Assembly (NCBI GenBank): GCA_902628495.1 | Contig: CACONH010000001.1 | Span: 124,001-188,000, forward strand | Direction: 5' to 3' | Origin: an uncultured Pelagibacteraceae bacterium | Lineage (GTDB): Bacteria; Pseudomonadota; Alphaproteobacteria; Pelagibacterales; Pelagibacteraceae | DNA length: 64,000 bases | Shown here: piece by piece, positions 20,679-28,563 of the stretch | How positions within the stretch are numbered: position 1 is the stretch's first letter | Layout: each line of letters opens with the position of its first letter | Translations under genes and position numbers: made by a program | The notes under the pieces: model-generated | What the model was told of the DNA's origin: nothing | What the model saw: the letters and a program-made list of their open reading frames with translations, nothing else | Database searches by the model: none

Positions 20679-21300
20679 ATTATTAATATCTTTCAAAATA
20701 ATATTGGTTATTTTAATTTTAGTTAGCTGTAGTAAAACCAATAAATTAAAAAACGTAGATAAAATTCTATTGTTTGGAGATAGTTTAATGTCAGGGTATG
20801 GTTTGAAGGAAAACCAAGTGCTTTCGGCGATACTAGAAAATGATTTAAGAGAAGCTGGATATAATATTAAAATAATTAATGGAAGTGTTTCTGGAGATAC
20901 TTCGGAAGATGGATTAGATAGAATTGGAGAATATACCTCTGGTGGTGATATTGATTTGATAGTTTTAGGATTAGGTGCAAATGACATGCTTAGGAGAATT
21001 AATCCAGATCGAACTGAGCGTAATCTAAGAAATATTATAGAAATTATAAAAACTAATAACATAGAAATAATTTTAGCGGGCATGAGGGCGTCTCCAACAA
21101 ATGGATTGGCATATAAGAAAAAATTTGATGATATTTTTCCTAAATTAGCAAAAGAATATGATTTAATTTTGATACCTTTTTTACTAAAAAAAGTGGCTTT
21201 AAATCCAAAGCTTAATCAAAGTGATGGAATTCATCCAAACTATGAGGGTGCTAAGGTGATTTCAAAAACAATAAAAGAAAGTATAATTAATTTAGAATGA
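20668..21300 (+). CDS. tesA: SGNH arylesterase / lysophospholipase (TesA-like), lipoprotein
   Basis: ILLFGDSLMSGYGL, GLGANDMLR, SDGIHPNYEGAKVI; lipobox LVSCSK; TTG start. Confidence 0.88.
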   Translation: MRNKLLISFKIILVILILVSCSKTNKLKNVDKILLFGDSLMSGYGLKENQVLSAILENDLREAGYNIKIINGSVSGDTSEDGLDRIGEYTSGGDIDLIVLGLGANDMLRRINPDRTERNLRNIIEIIKTNNIEIILAGMRASPTNGLAYKKKFDDIFPKLAKEYDLILIPFLLKKVALNPKLNQSDGIHPNYEGAKVISKTIKESIINLE

Positions 21301-22331
21301 AACAACCTTATCTGTGCATAATTCTTGTTTTGATGTTTTCTCTTTTTACATCGCATTCGTTTTCAGAAAAATACTCAATTACAAATCCTGAAAAATTTCA
21401 AGATGAAAAACAAAAAGGTTATCATTGTAATTTAAGCAACGATATAAATAAAGAAAGTTGTAGTGGTTGCGAAAATTATTCTACACGGACTATCTGTTGC
21501 TATGATGAGGATGGAAAAGAAATATGGAAAGATCCGCAATATAGTAATTCAAAAGTAAAATATTTTGGTGAGGTCAATAAAAACGAAAATATCGATACAG
21601 ATTGGTATCTTTTTGATGCTTGGGGGATTAAACATAAAAGAGGAATAGAAAAAAAATATAAGCATGGCAAAAGTTTAGGGGTATGTATAAAGAAAGATGG
21701 GACTGGATTTTATTATACTGCTGTAAAATCATATTCAACAAAAGCAGGAAAAAAACAATCCTGGGTAAATATTACATCTCTTATCGGTAAAAGAGCATGG
21801 TCAGGAAATCCTGGGAATGTTTATGGAGAGTCAAATAAAGATTTTCCTATATCCATCGGAGAAATTAAGAAATTCCAACTTGCCTACGATTATAATTTTA
21901 AATCTAAAGGAACATATAATAATAATATAACTTTTTGGTTGAAGCATCCTAATGATAAACAACCTTTTATAGAGATCATGTTAAAATTTGATGCTACTGC
22001 AAGAAAGCATGCAAAAAAAAGATTAAAGAATCTTAAAACTGATAATTATGAATTTTATGTTTATTCTAGCAAAGGGCAAGAATTTAGAAGAAAACACGAA
22101 GGTTTAGATTATTTTTTTAGCATTAGTGCTTTCGAAAAGAATACAAAAATTAATAAAGATGGAAACTATTCTATAGATATCAATCTAAAACAGATTTTTG
22201 ATTATTTAGTAGAGAGAAAATTAATTGAAAATAATGATATCGTGCCAGGAATAGAGGTTACTACCGAAATGTGGGATGGCATTGGAGAAATGAAAATCAA
22301 AAAATTGAAATATGAGATTGTTAAGGAATGA
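21297..22331 (+). CDS. Secreted protein, possibly GH12-like beta-sandwich
   Basis: Signal peptide; C-terminus VPGIEVTTEMWDGIGEMKIKKLKYEI resembles the GH12 end; Cys-rich N-terminus. Tentative. Confidence 0.45.
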   Translation: MKQPYLCIILVLMFSLFTSHSFSEKYSITNPEKFQDEKQKGYHCNLSNDINKESCSGCENYSTRTICCYDEDGKEIWKDPQYSNSKVKYFGEVNKNENIDTDWYLFDAWGIKHKRGIEKKYKHGKSLGVCIKKDGTGFYYTAVKSYSTKAGKKQSWVNITSLIGKRAWSGNPGNVYGESNKDFPISIGEIKKFQLAYDYNFKSKGTYNNNITFWLKHPNDKQPFIEIMLKFDATARKHAKKRLKNLKTDNYEFYVYSSKGQEFRRKHEGLDYFFSISAFEKNTKINKDGNYSIDINLKQIFDYLVERKLIENNDIVPGIEVTTEMWDGIGEMKIKKLKYEIVKE

Positions 22332-23311
22332 AAAAACTATCTTTGTTCATTTCTTTAGTTTTGATAATTTTTTCCATTAATAATTTAAATGCATGGGAAA
22401 AAGTACCTGTTCCAGATTATATAGATAAAAAAACTAAATCACCCTGGAACTTTTATGAAAATTTTGAAGATCAAAAAATAGGAAAAATAAAATTAAATAA
22501 ATTCGATATTAATGATAAAGGAAAAGGCAAAAAACCTTTCAAAATTAAACAAGATACTGATGGCAATAAGTTTTTAGAGATAACTGTTAAACACGGTTGG
22601 AATAAGGGAAAATATTATAAAACTGAAAGATCAGAATTTCAGACAAAAGGAAAAAGAGCACTAAATAAAGAAATATGGTATGGATTTAAATTAAGATTTC
22701 CAAAAGATTTTAAACATATTAATGACAGAGTTTTAATAAATCAGTTTAAAAATAATTTTGATAATATGAAAAAAAGTCCTCTAATGGGTATTCGATTTTA
22801 TGAGGATGGCAATACTTTAGATATCGGAGGAGAAACAGGGGGTATTGCAACCAAAAAATGGAATAAAGAAGAGAATAAAAAACATGGGATAAGAGTTAGA
22901 TATTTTAAAAAAAATAAAAATTGGAATTTATTGGAGGTGAAAACAAGAGGAGAAGATAAAAAGAAAGCATGGAAATGTGAGGGAGAACAAGAACCAGAAT
23001 ATTGTAAAAATTTTAATATAGAAAAAATTTTAGATATTAAAGAATTAGGCGATTGGACAACTTTTAAGGTTGGCATTAAGAATTCAAAAAAAAATGATGG
23101 ATTTGTTAAAGTTTTTAAAGATGACAAATTAATTATGAATTATAATGGAATTACTTTTGACTGGAGTGGAAGTTATTATTCTAGTCATATAAGATTAGGT
23201 ATTTATAGAGACTCTGATCCAAGTGGAGCAGGATATCCAGACCAAGTAGCACACTTTGATGATTTTATTGTCGTTTCTGATAAAAAAACTTTAGACAAAT
23301 ATTTGGATTAA
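22328..23311 (+). CDS. Secreted polysaccharide lyase-like protein (heparin-lyase-I-like fold)
   Basis: Signal peptide; YYKTERSEF, IWYGFKLRFPKDF, DQVAHFDDFIVV pattern. Overlaps upstream ORF by ATGA. Confidence 0.7.
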   Translation: MKKLSLFISLVLIIFSINNLNAWEKVPVPDYIDKKTKSPWNFYENFEDQKIGKIKLNKFDINDKGKGKKPFKIKQDTDGNKFLEITVKHGWNKGKYYKTERSEFQTKGKRALNKEIWYGFKLRFPKDFKHINDRVLINQFKNNFDNMKKSPLMGIRFYEDGNTLDIGGETGGIATKKWNKEENKKHGIRVRYFKKNKNWNLLEVKTRGEDKKKAWKCEGEQEPEYCKNFNIEKILDIKELGDWTTFKVGIKNSKKNDGFVKVFKDDKLIMNYNGITFDWSGSYYSSHIRLGIYRDSDPSGAGYPDQVAHFDDFIVVSDKKTLDKYLD

Positions 23312-23325
23312 AGGGGCGTTCTGTT
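23311..23325 (+). repeat. 15-bp direct repeat copy 1 (AAGGGGCGTTCTGTT), in a hairpin spanning 23311-23336
   Basis: Identical to 25299-25313. AAGGGGCG pairs with CGTCCCTT (one G-T pair). Confidence 0.85.
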
Positions 23326-23370
23326 TCTCGTCCCTTGATTAATAATATACAGAATATAACACTTTTTCAA

Positions 23371-23427
23371 AAACTTCGTGTAGTGTTTTGCTCATTTTGC
23401 CGATTTCTTGACTTTCAACTTCGTGTA
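23371..23427 (+). repeat. Two copies of AACTTCGTGTA (23372-23382, 23417-23427)
   Basis: Direct reading; same motif recurs at 25220-25251. Confidence 0.85.
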
Positions 23428-23479
23428 TTGGTCTTTAAATAATTTTTCCCCTTCAGCGATAATGTGGTAAAAACTTTTA

Positions 23480-24367
23480 ATGAAATCAATTATGTATCAT
23501 TATATTAGAAACAAGAGCAAATTGTTTCCAAATTATAATATATTGGAAAAAAAAGATTATATTAATCAAATAAAAAAATTTTCTAAAACTGGTCTAATAA
23601 ATTCCTATGAAGAATTATTTATTTCTTCTGATAAGTTTTTACCAACATTTGACGATGGTTTTAAAGACCATATTTTTGCTGCTGAAGTTTTAAAAAAACA
23701 CAATTCTATTGGTATTTTTTTTATTCCCACATCACCACTTAAAAATAATATAATGCTTGATGTTCACAAAACCCATTTAATTTTGGGTAAAGTAAAAAGT
23801 TCAAAAGCATTAAATGAACTAGAAAAATACTTATACAAAAATAAAATTACTAAATTTTACAACTATAATGAAAAGTCAAAATATAAATCGGCATATCAAA
23901 GACATAATGACGAAGATGATAAGAAACAATTTAAAAAGATTATGAATTACTATGGTGATTTAAAATTAAAACATAAAATTTTAGATTATTTATTAAAAAA
24001 ATTTGAAATTAATATTAAACCCAAAGATTATTATCTTAATAAAAAAGAAATTAAATATCTTAAATCTATAGGAATGTTAATAGGTTCTCATAGTGAGAGT
24101 CACACTTTATTATCAAGACTTTCTTATAGAGAACAATTTAAAGAATTAAATAATAGTAAAATTTTTTTAGAAAAAATAATTAATAAAAATATTGATACCT
24201 TTTGTTATCCCTATGGTGGAAGAATTTCTTACAATGATAATACTTTAAAAATATTAAAAAAATTAAAATATAAACTTGCTTATAGTGTACAATACAGAGA
24301 TATATCCTTAAAAGATATTCAAAGAAAACCTTACGAATTACCAAGATATGATTGTAATTTATTTTAA
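23480..24367 (+). CDS. Polysaccharide deacetylase (NodB family)
   Basis: IMYHYIRN, LPTFDDGFKDH, GSHSESHTLL, FCYPYGG. Confidence 0.88.
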   Translation: MKSIMYHYIRNKSKLFPNYNILEKKDYINQIKKFSKTGLINSYEELFISSDKFLPTFDDGFKDHIFAAEVLKKHNSIGIFFIPTSPLKNNIMLDVHKTHLILGKVKSSKALNELEKYLYKNKITKFYNYNEKSKYKSAYQRHNDEDDKKQFKKIMNYYGDLKLKHKILDYLLKKFEINIKPKDYYLNKKEIKYLKSIGMLIGSHSESHTLLSRLSYREQFKELNNSKIFLEKIINKNIDTFCYPYGGRISYNDNTLKILKKLKYKLAYSVQYRDISLKDIQRKPYELPRYDCNLF

Positions 24368-24376
24368 TTTTTCAAT

Positions 24377-25162
24377 ATGAAAGTCACACTATTTACTTCT
24401 AATAATCATAGGCACAATTATCTTATTAATTTATTGTCAAATTTTTGTGATGAACTCTGGGTAGTTCAAGAATGTAAAACTTTATTTACAGGAAAAAATG
24501 ATGAAAAATATCAAAACAAAAATATTATTGAAGAATATTTTAATAAAGTTTTAGAGGCGCAGAATAAAATTTTTAAAAAGGAATTTGTAAATAAAAATAA
24601 TAAAAATATTAAAACTCTTCCGGTTTTATATGGTGAACTTAATAAATTGTCTTTATCATTTTTAGAAGATTTCCTTAAAAGTGACATTTATGTTGTTTTT
24701 GGTTCTAGTTATATCAAAGGTGACCTTGTAGATTTTTTAGTTAAGCAAAGAGCAATAAACATTCATGCCGGTGTATCACCTTACTACAGAGGTACTGATT
24801 GTAATTTTTGGGCATTGTATGATGATAATCCTCATTTAGTGGGTTCCACAATTCATTTACTTTCTAAAGGATTGGATAGCGGACCAATGCTGTACCACGC
24901 TATGTCAAATTTAAAAATAAACCCTTTTGAATACACAATGTCTACCCTTAAGTCAGCATTTCACTCCATTGCTGAAAGAATCAAAGACGGTTCTATTCTT
25001 ACAATTGAACCACTAGTTCAGGATAACAGTAAAGAGGTAAGATATTCAAAGAAAAGTGAATTTAACGAAGAGATAGTTAAAAAATATTTTAAAAAACAAA
25101 TTAATTTGAATAAGAAAAAATTTGATAATTCTTTACTAAAGAATCCATTTTTTTTAAACTAA
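24377..25162 (+). CDS. Formyltransferase-family protein (Fmt/ArnA-N-like)
   Basis: AINIHAGVSPYYRGTDCNFWAL, GSTIHLLSKGLDSGPML. Confidence 0.85.
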   Translation: MKVTLFTSNNHRHNYLINLLSNFCDELWVVQECKTLFTGKNDEKYQNKNIIEEYFNKVLEAQNKIFKKEFVNKNNKNIKTLPVLYGELNKLSLSFLEDFLKSDIYVVFGSSYIKGDLVDFLVKQRAINIHAGVSPYYRGTDCNFWALYDDNPHLVGSTIHLLSKGLDSGPMLYHAMSNLKINPFEYTMSTLKSAFHSIAERIKDGSILTIEPLVQDNSKEVRYSKKSEFNEEIVKKYFKKQINLNKKKFDNSLLKNPFFLN

Positions 25163-25174
25163 TTTTTAAATACT

Positions 25175-25200
25175 GTTATACTCGCAAATGCGACTATAAC
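25175..25200. other. Inverted repeat / hairpin
   Basis: GTTATACTCGCA-AA-TGCGACTATAAC: 12-bp arms, one mismatch, 2-nt loop; no T tract follows. Confidence 0.7.
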
Positions 25201-25219
25201 GGTTCGGAACGAGACTTCA

Positions 25220-25251
25220 AACTTCGTGTAAACTTCGTGTAAAACTTCGTG
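25220..25251 (+). repeat. Three tandem AACTTCGTG copies (11-12 nt period)
   Basis: aacttcgtgta-aacttcgtgta-aaacttcgtgc read directly. Confidence 0.85.
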
Positions 25252-25298
25252 CTGTCTTTTATTTGATATTTTAATTGGAATAACGTTTTCCGTTGGTT

Positions 25299-25313
25299 AA
25301 GGGGCGTTCTGTT
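25299..25313 (+). repeat. 15-bp direct repeat copy 2 (AAGGGGCGTTCTGTT), in a hairpin spanning 25301-25325
   Basis: Identical to 23311-23325. GGGGC pairs with GCCCC at 25321-25325. Confidence 0.85.
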
Positions 25314-25339
25314 GCCAGGTGCCCCAAACCCCAAAGAAT

Positions 25340-25546
25340 TTATCCTTTAAACATTTCTAATGCTTTATTAAGAAGATCTACTGATTTTTTGTGTTCACCA
25401 CTGTCGTGAGCCTTCATTCCAGCATCTCTTAATTCTTGAGCTTCTGCAATTTTTGCATCAAGGTTTTTTGCCATCATTGGGCATGAACCTGCAAAAACAG
25501 AACTCGAAAATAATACAAAAGATAAAATTAACGCTAATTTTTTCAT
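25340..25546 (-). CDS. Small secreted helical protein
   Basis: Signal peptide SSVFAGSCPMM plus short helical repeat. Confidence 0.65.
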   Translation of the reverse strand: MKKLALILSFVLFSSSVFAGSCPMMAKNLDAKIAEAQELRDAGMKAHDSGEHKKSVDLLNKALEMFKG

Positions 25547-25658
25547 TGTTTTCCTTTCGTTTATTTAGATATGGTTATTTATTTATAATTTTTAAGCAAC
25601 AGAGTGTCACACTGATTAAGCTATAAAACCATATGTAATAAATATATATATAGTCACA

Positions 25659-25961
25659 ATGTTTATAGCGATGAATAGATTTAAGATTGTTCTTGGTAAG
25701 GAACGAGACTTTGAGAGTGTTTGGAAAAACAGAGATACTCATCTAAAAGGTGTACCAGGTTTTAAAGAATTTCATTTAGTTAAGGGAAATACTAATAAAG
25801 AATTTACCTTGTATGCATCACATAGTATATGGAATTCTAAAGAGGACTTTATTAATTGGACTAAATCGGAAGCCTTCAGATTAGCTCACAAAAATGCTGG
25901 TCAACATCAAGATCTTTATTTGGGTGCACCTAATTTTGAGGGATTTGAAGTTGTTTTATAA
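25659..25961 (+). CDS. Antibiotic biosynthesis monooxygenase (ABM) domain protein
   Basis: MNRFKIVLGKERDFESVWKNR, GVPGFKEFHLVKG, W(S/T)EAFRLAH. Confidence 0.85.
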   Translation: MFIAMNRFKIVLGKERDFESVWKNRDTHLKGVPGFKEFHLVKGNTNKEFTLYASHSIWNSKEDFINWTKSEAFRLAHKNAGQHQDLYLGAPNFEGFEVVL

Positions 25962-26353
25962 TGATTGAACAAAGCATTACATATTTAACTGCGATACTTT
26001 TGGGGATTATGCTCTTTTTTTCATTTGTTGTTGCACCATCTACATTTAGATTTTTAAATGAAGAATATGCTAGAAAATTTATTAGAGGTATATTTCCTTT
26101 ATATTACTTACTAAATCTTAGTATCAGCCTAATTGCTGTTTTATTGATCGCTTACTTAAGTGATTTTAGTCTTAAATTTTATTTAATGCTGTCTATTTGT
26201 ATTTTATTTTTTATCTCTAATTTTTTTTTAATGCCATTAATAAATAAATTTAAAGATAAGGGAGAAGAAAAAAATTTCAAAATATCGCACTTTGTATCTG
26301 TACTGATAAACCTAGTGCAGATGATATTTCTTATAATAATATTAATAAAATAA
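25961..26353 (+). CDS. DUF4149-like membrane protein
   Basis: Four TM segments; FFSFVVAPSTFRFL. Confidence 0.65.
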   Translation: MIEQSITYLTAILLGIMLFFSFVVAPSTFRFLNEEYARKFIRGIFPLYYLLNLSISLIAVLLIAYLSDFSLKFYLMLSICILFFISNFFLMPLINKFKDKGEEKNFKISHFVSVLINLVQMIFLIIILIK

Positions 26354-26434
26354 TGAAATCTAATTTAAATAAAAGAACTTTTATAAAATTGTTAGGTATC
26401 ACATTTTTTTTCTTTTTTCTTAATGCCATTTAAG
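26354..26434 (+). other. Short leader-like ORF out of frame with msrB
   Basis: MKSNLNKRTFIKLLGITFFFFFLNAI*; ends just inside the msrB start; T8 and T6 tracts between. Confidence 0.6.
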
Positions 26435-26824
26435 TTTGCAAAAGCTGTTGCAAAAAAAGTTATAAATGAAAATCTCACAAAAAAACAAAAAGAAATAATG
26501 TTTAATGAGGGAACAGAAAGGCCATTTACAAGTGATCTTTTGAATGAAAAAAGAGAAGGTTTTTATCATTGTGCAAACTGCGGTGCAAAATTGTTTGCAT
26601 CCACTGCTAAGTTTGACAGTGGTACTGGTTGGCCATCTTTTACCGAAGCTTTGCCAGGTGCATTTAAAACTAAAGTTGATTACTCATTTGGAATGAAAAG
26701 AATTGAATATCATTGTGCAAATTGTGGTGTTCATCATGGACATGTTTTTGCAGATGGTCCTAGTGAAACTGGAAAAAGGTTTTGTAATAACGGTCTTTGT
26801 TTAATTTTTAAACCTTTAAATTAA
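26423..26824 (+). CDS. msrB: Peptide-methionine (R)-S-oxide reductase
   Basis: YHCANCGAKLFASTAKFDSGTGWPSF, RFCNNGLCL with Cys pairs. Confidence 0.95.
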   Translation: MPFKFAKAVAKKVINENLTKKQKEIMFNEGTERPFTSDLLNEKREGFYHCANCGAKLFASTAKFDSGTGWPSFTEALPGAFKTKVDYSFGMKRIEYHCANCGVHHGHVFADGPSETGKRFCNNGLCLIFKPLN

Positions 26825-27339
26825 TCAATATCTATAACTGTACTTAAGTTATTTTCTGCATCTGTACATGGTTCCTTAAAACAACTCGTCAATCTTATAT
26901 CATTATTGTCTAGTGCCGGGGTAGCACCAGGATTAAATGTAGTATCATGAGATATTCCATTTAAATGTATTGAACCAATACTTGATTTGTTTGTGGAAGG
27001 TCCAGTATTTCTTACATAAGTTAATTTTGTATATATACTTTTGTATTCTTTCTCTGTGTTGAATACTACTTGCAAGTGGGGAATAATTAGACCGTATGTG
27101 ATTCCAGAACAATTTAGACCAGAACCATCTCTCTTTTTCATTATCACTGCTTGATCGTCTAACCCGCATTTTGCCAACTCGTTTTGCATATATTTTTCCA
27201 TTATTTTAAAATTTGCTTTAGTTGTGTTGGCTTTAGCAGCACTTGTATACCCAGAATAAGCAACTGTTCCTACAGCAGCTAAAATCCCAATAATAGCTAC
27301 AACAACTAATAGCTCAATAAGTGTGAAGCCTTTATTCAT
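26821..27339 (-). CDS. Type IV pilin-like prepilin 2
   Basis: MNKGFTLIELLVVVAIIGILAAVGTVAYSGYT; start trimmed from 27384 to the ATG before the class III leader. Confidence 0.92.
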   Translation of the reverse strand: MNKGFTLIELLVVVAIIGILAAVGTVAYSGYTSAAKANTTKANFKIMEKYMQNELAKCGLDDQAVIMKKRDGSGLNCSGITYGLIIPHLQVVFNTEKEYKSIYTKLTYVRNTGPSTNKSSIGSIHLNGISHDTTFNPGATPALDNNDIRLTSCFKEPCTDAENNLSTVIDID

Positions 27340-27856
27340 AATTAACCGTGGACTCCAAATACTTGGTTGAACCGGTGCTATCACCTAGATTAGAACATAT
27401 TTTTATAGTGTTTGAATTTATTTTAAACACTGAAATGTATCCACCTTGTTTAGAGTGAGATGGACATGCGCTCATATATCCTGGGGGTGAGCAGTTCGTA
27501 ACATTTAGTCTGCACCATGATCCATAAGGAGGATTTCGACTATAAAAAGGACTTTTCCAATTCATTCCGTAAATATCTTCATTCATGTAAGTAATAAAAT
27601 CATCAATATCGACAGGACAATTAAATGCTTGGGGTATACCATTTGTGTCTAGATATTGAATTTTTTCACCTATAGTGCACAGGGCTGCTTTTGCTCCTAT
27701 CATTTTAGCTATAGTTGCATGGTTTGCTTTCGTAGCAGAAATTTTTGCACTCATTGTATATCCATTATATGCAACAGATCCTACAGCAGCTAAAATACCA
27801 ATGATAGCTACAACAACCAAAAGTTCTATAAGTGTAAAACCGTTTTTTTTTTTCAT
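27332..27856 (-). CDS. Type IV pilin-like prepilin 1
   Basis: MKKKNGFTLIELLVVVAIIGILAAVGSVAYNGYT. Confidence 0.93.
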   Translation of the reverse strand: MKKKNGFTLIELLVVVAIIGILAAVGSVAYNGYTMSAKISATKANHATIAKMIGAKAALCTIGEKIQYLDTNGIPQAFNCPVDIDDFITYMNEDIYGMNWKSPFYSRNPPYGSWCRLNVTNCSPPGYMSACPSHSKQGGYISVFKINSNTIKICSNLGDSTGSTKYLESTVNYE

Positions 27857-27960
27857 TTTTTTTTTCTTTTAAAACTACCTTTGCCCTTTTTAGGTTTGAT
27901 AATTCTAGGTTTATATTTTTTTGTAAATAGGTCTTTTTTTAAAGGATTTTTCTTACTCAT
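27853..27960 (-). CDS. 35-aa basic small ORF (not in ORF track)
   Basis: Hand translation: MSKKNPLKKDLFTKKYKPRIIKPKKGKGSFKRKKK; overlaps both neighbouring genes. Confidence 0.6.
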   Translation of the reverse strand: MSKKNPLKKDLFTKKYKPRIIKPKKGKGSFKRKKK

Positions 27961-28555
27961 TGATTATATATCCATCTTTTTTACTTTCTATAAATGAGTC
28001 GTCGTTGAATGTGTCTTTGATTTTTTTTCTTAATCTATAAATATGTGTCTCAACTGTATGGGTTTCTAAATCTTCACCATATTTCCAAACTTTTTTTTGA
28101 AGGATATTCACATTAACTGGTTTATTTTCATTTTTAAGAAATAAAACAGTATCAATTTCTCGTTCAGTTAATTTTAACTCTTTATCAGATTTTTTTAACA
28201 TTCTAGAATTAATATCTAATATATATTTGCTTATATTAATATTTGATTGAACTGAGTAATTTTGTTGTATTAATCTTGCGTTTAATTGATCAACTAAATT
28301 AGAGATTTTTATTGGAAATTTTGTAATACAATGAATTTGTTTTTCATTGGTTTTGTTTTTTAATGAAGAAAAGTCTTTCCAATTAACAATAATTATTGAA
28401 TTTTCTAGAAATTTTCCATCTTCGTTAATTTTTTTTATCAAATCTTTTTTTTCAGTGAAGTAATTAATCTCGTAGTTAAAATAATCTTTAATTTCTATAA
28501 TAATTTTATCTAATTCTGGTATATTTAAAATATGCAACTTTTGTGAATGCATCAA
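27953..28555 (-). CDS. OmpR-type winged-helix regulator with atypical N-terminal domain
   Basis: LTEREIDTVLFLKNENKPVNVNILQKKVWKYGEDLETHTVETHIYRLRKKI; no clear phospho-acceptor Asp. Confidence 0.85.
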   Translation of the reverse strand: MMHSQKLHILNIPELDKIIIEIKDYFNYEINYFTEKKDLIKKINEDGKFLENSIIIVNWKDFSSLKNKTNEKQIHCITKFPIKISNLVDQLNARLIQQNYSVQSNINISKYILDINSRMLKKSDKELKLTEREIDTVLFLKNENKPVNVNILQKKVWKYGEDLETHTVETHIYRLRKKIKDTFNDDSFIESKKDGYIINE

Positions 28556-28563
28556 ATTATATT

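Noticed and set aside
25175-25325. Possible tmRNA, SRP RNA or integron attC site
   Set aside because: No tRNA-like acceptor/T-arm, no GGTCAGGTCCGGAAGGAAGC signature, and no paired RYYYAAC/GTTRRRY core sites.
23311-25325. Insertion sequence or CRISPR
   Set aside because: No transposase or cas gene, no terminal inverted repeats, and iteron spacing is far shorter than CRISPR repeat-spacer units.
26945-27169. Alternative-frame ORF inside pilin 2 and 27675-27872 opposite pilin 1
   Set aside because: Overlap a clear pilin frame; no signal of their own.
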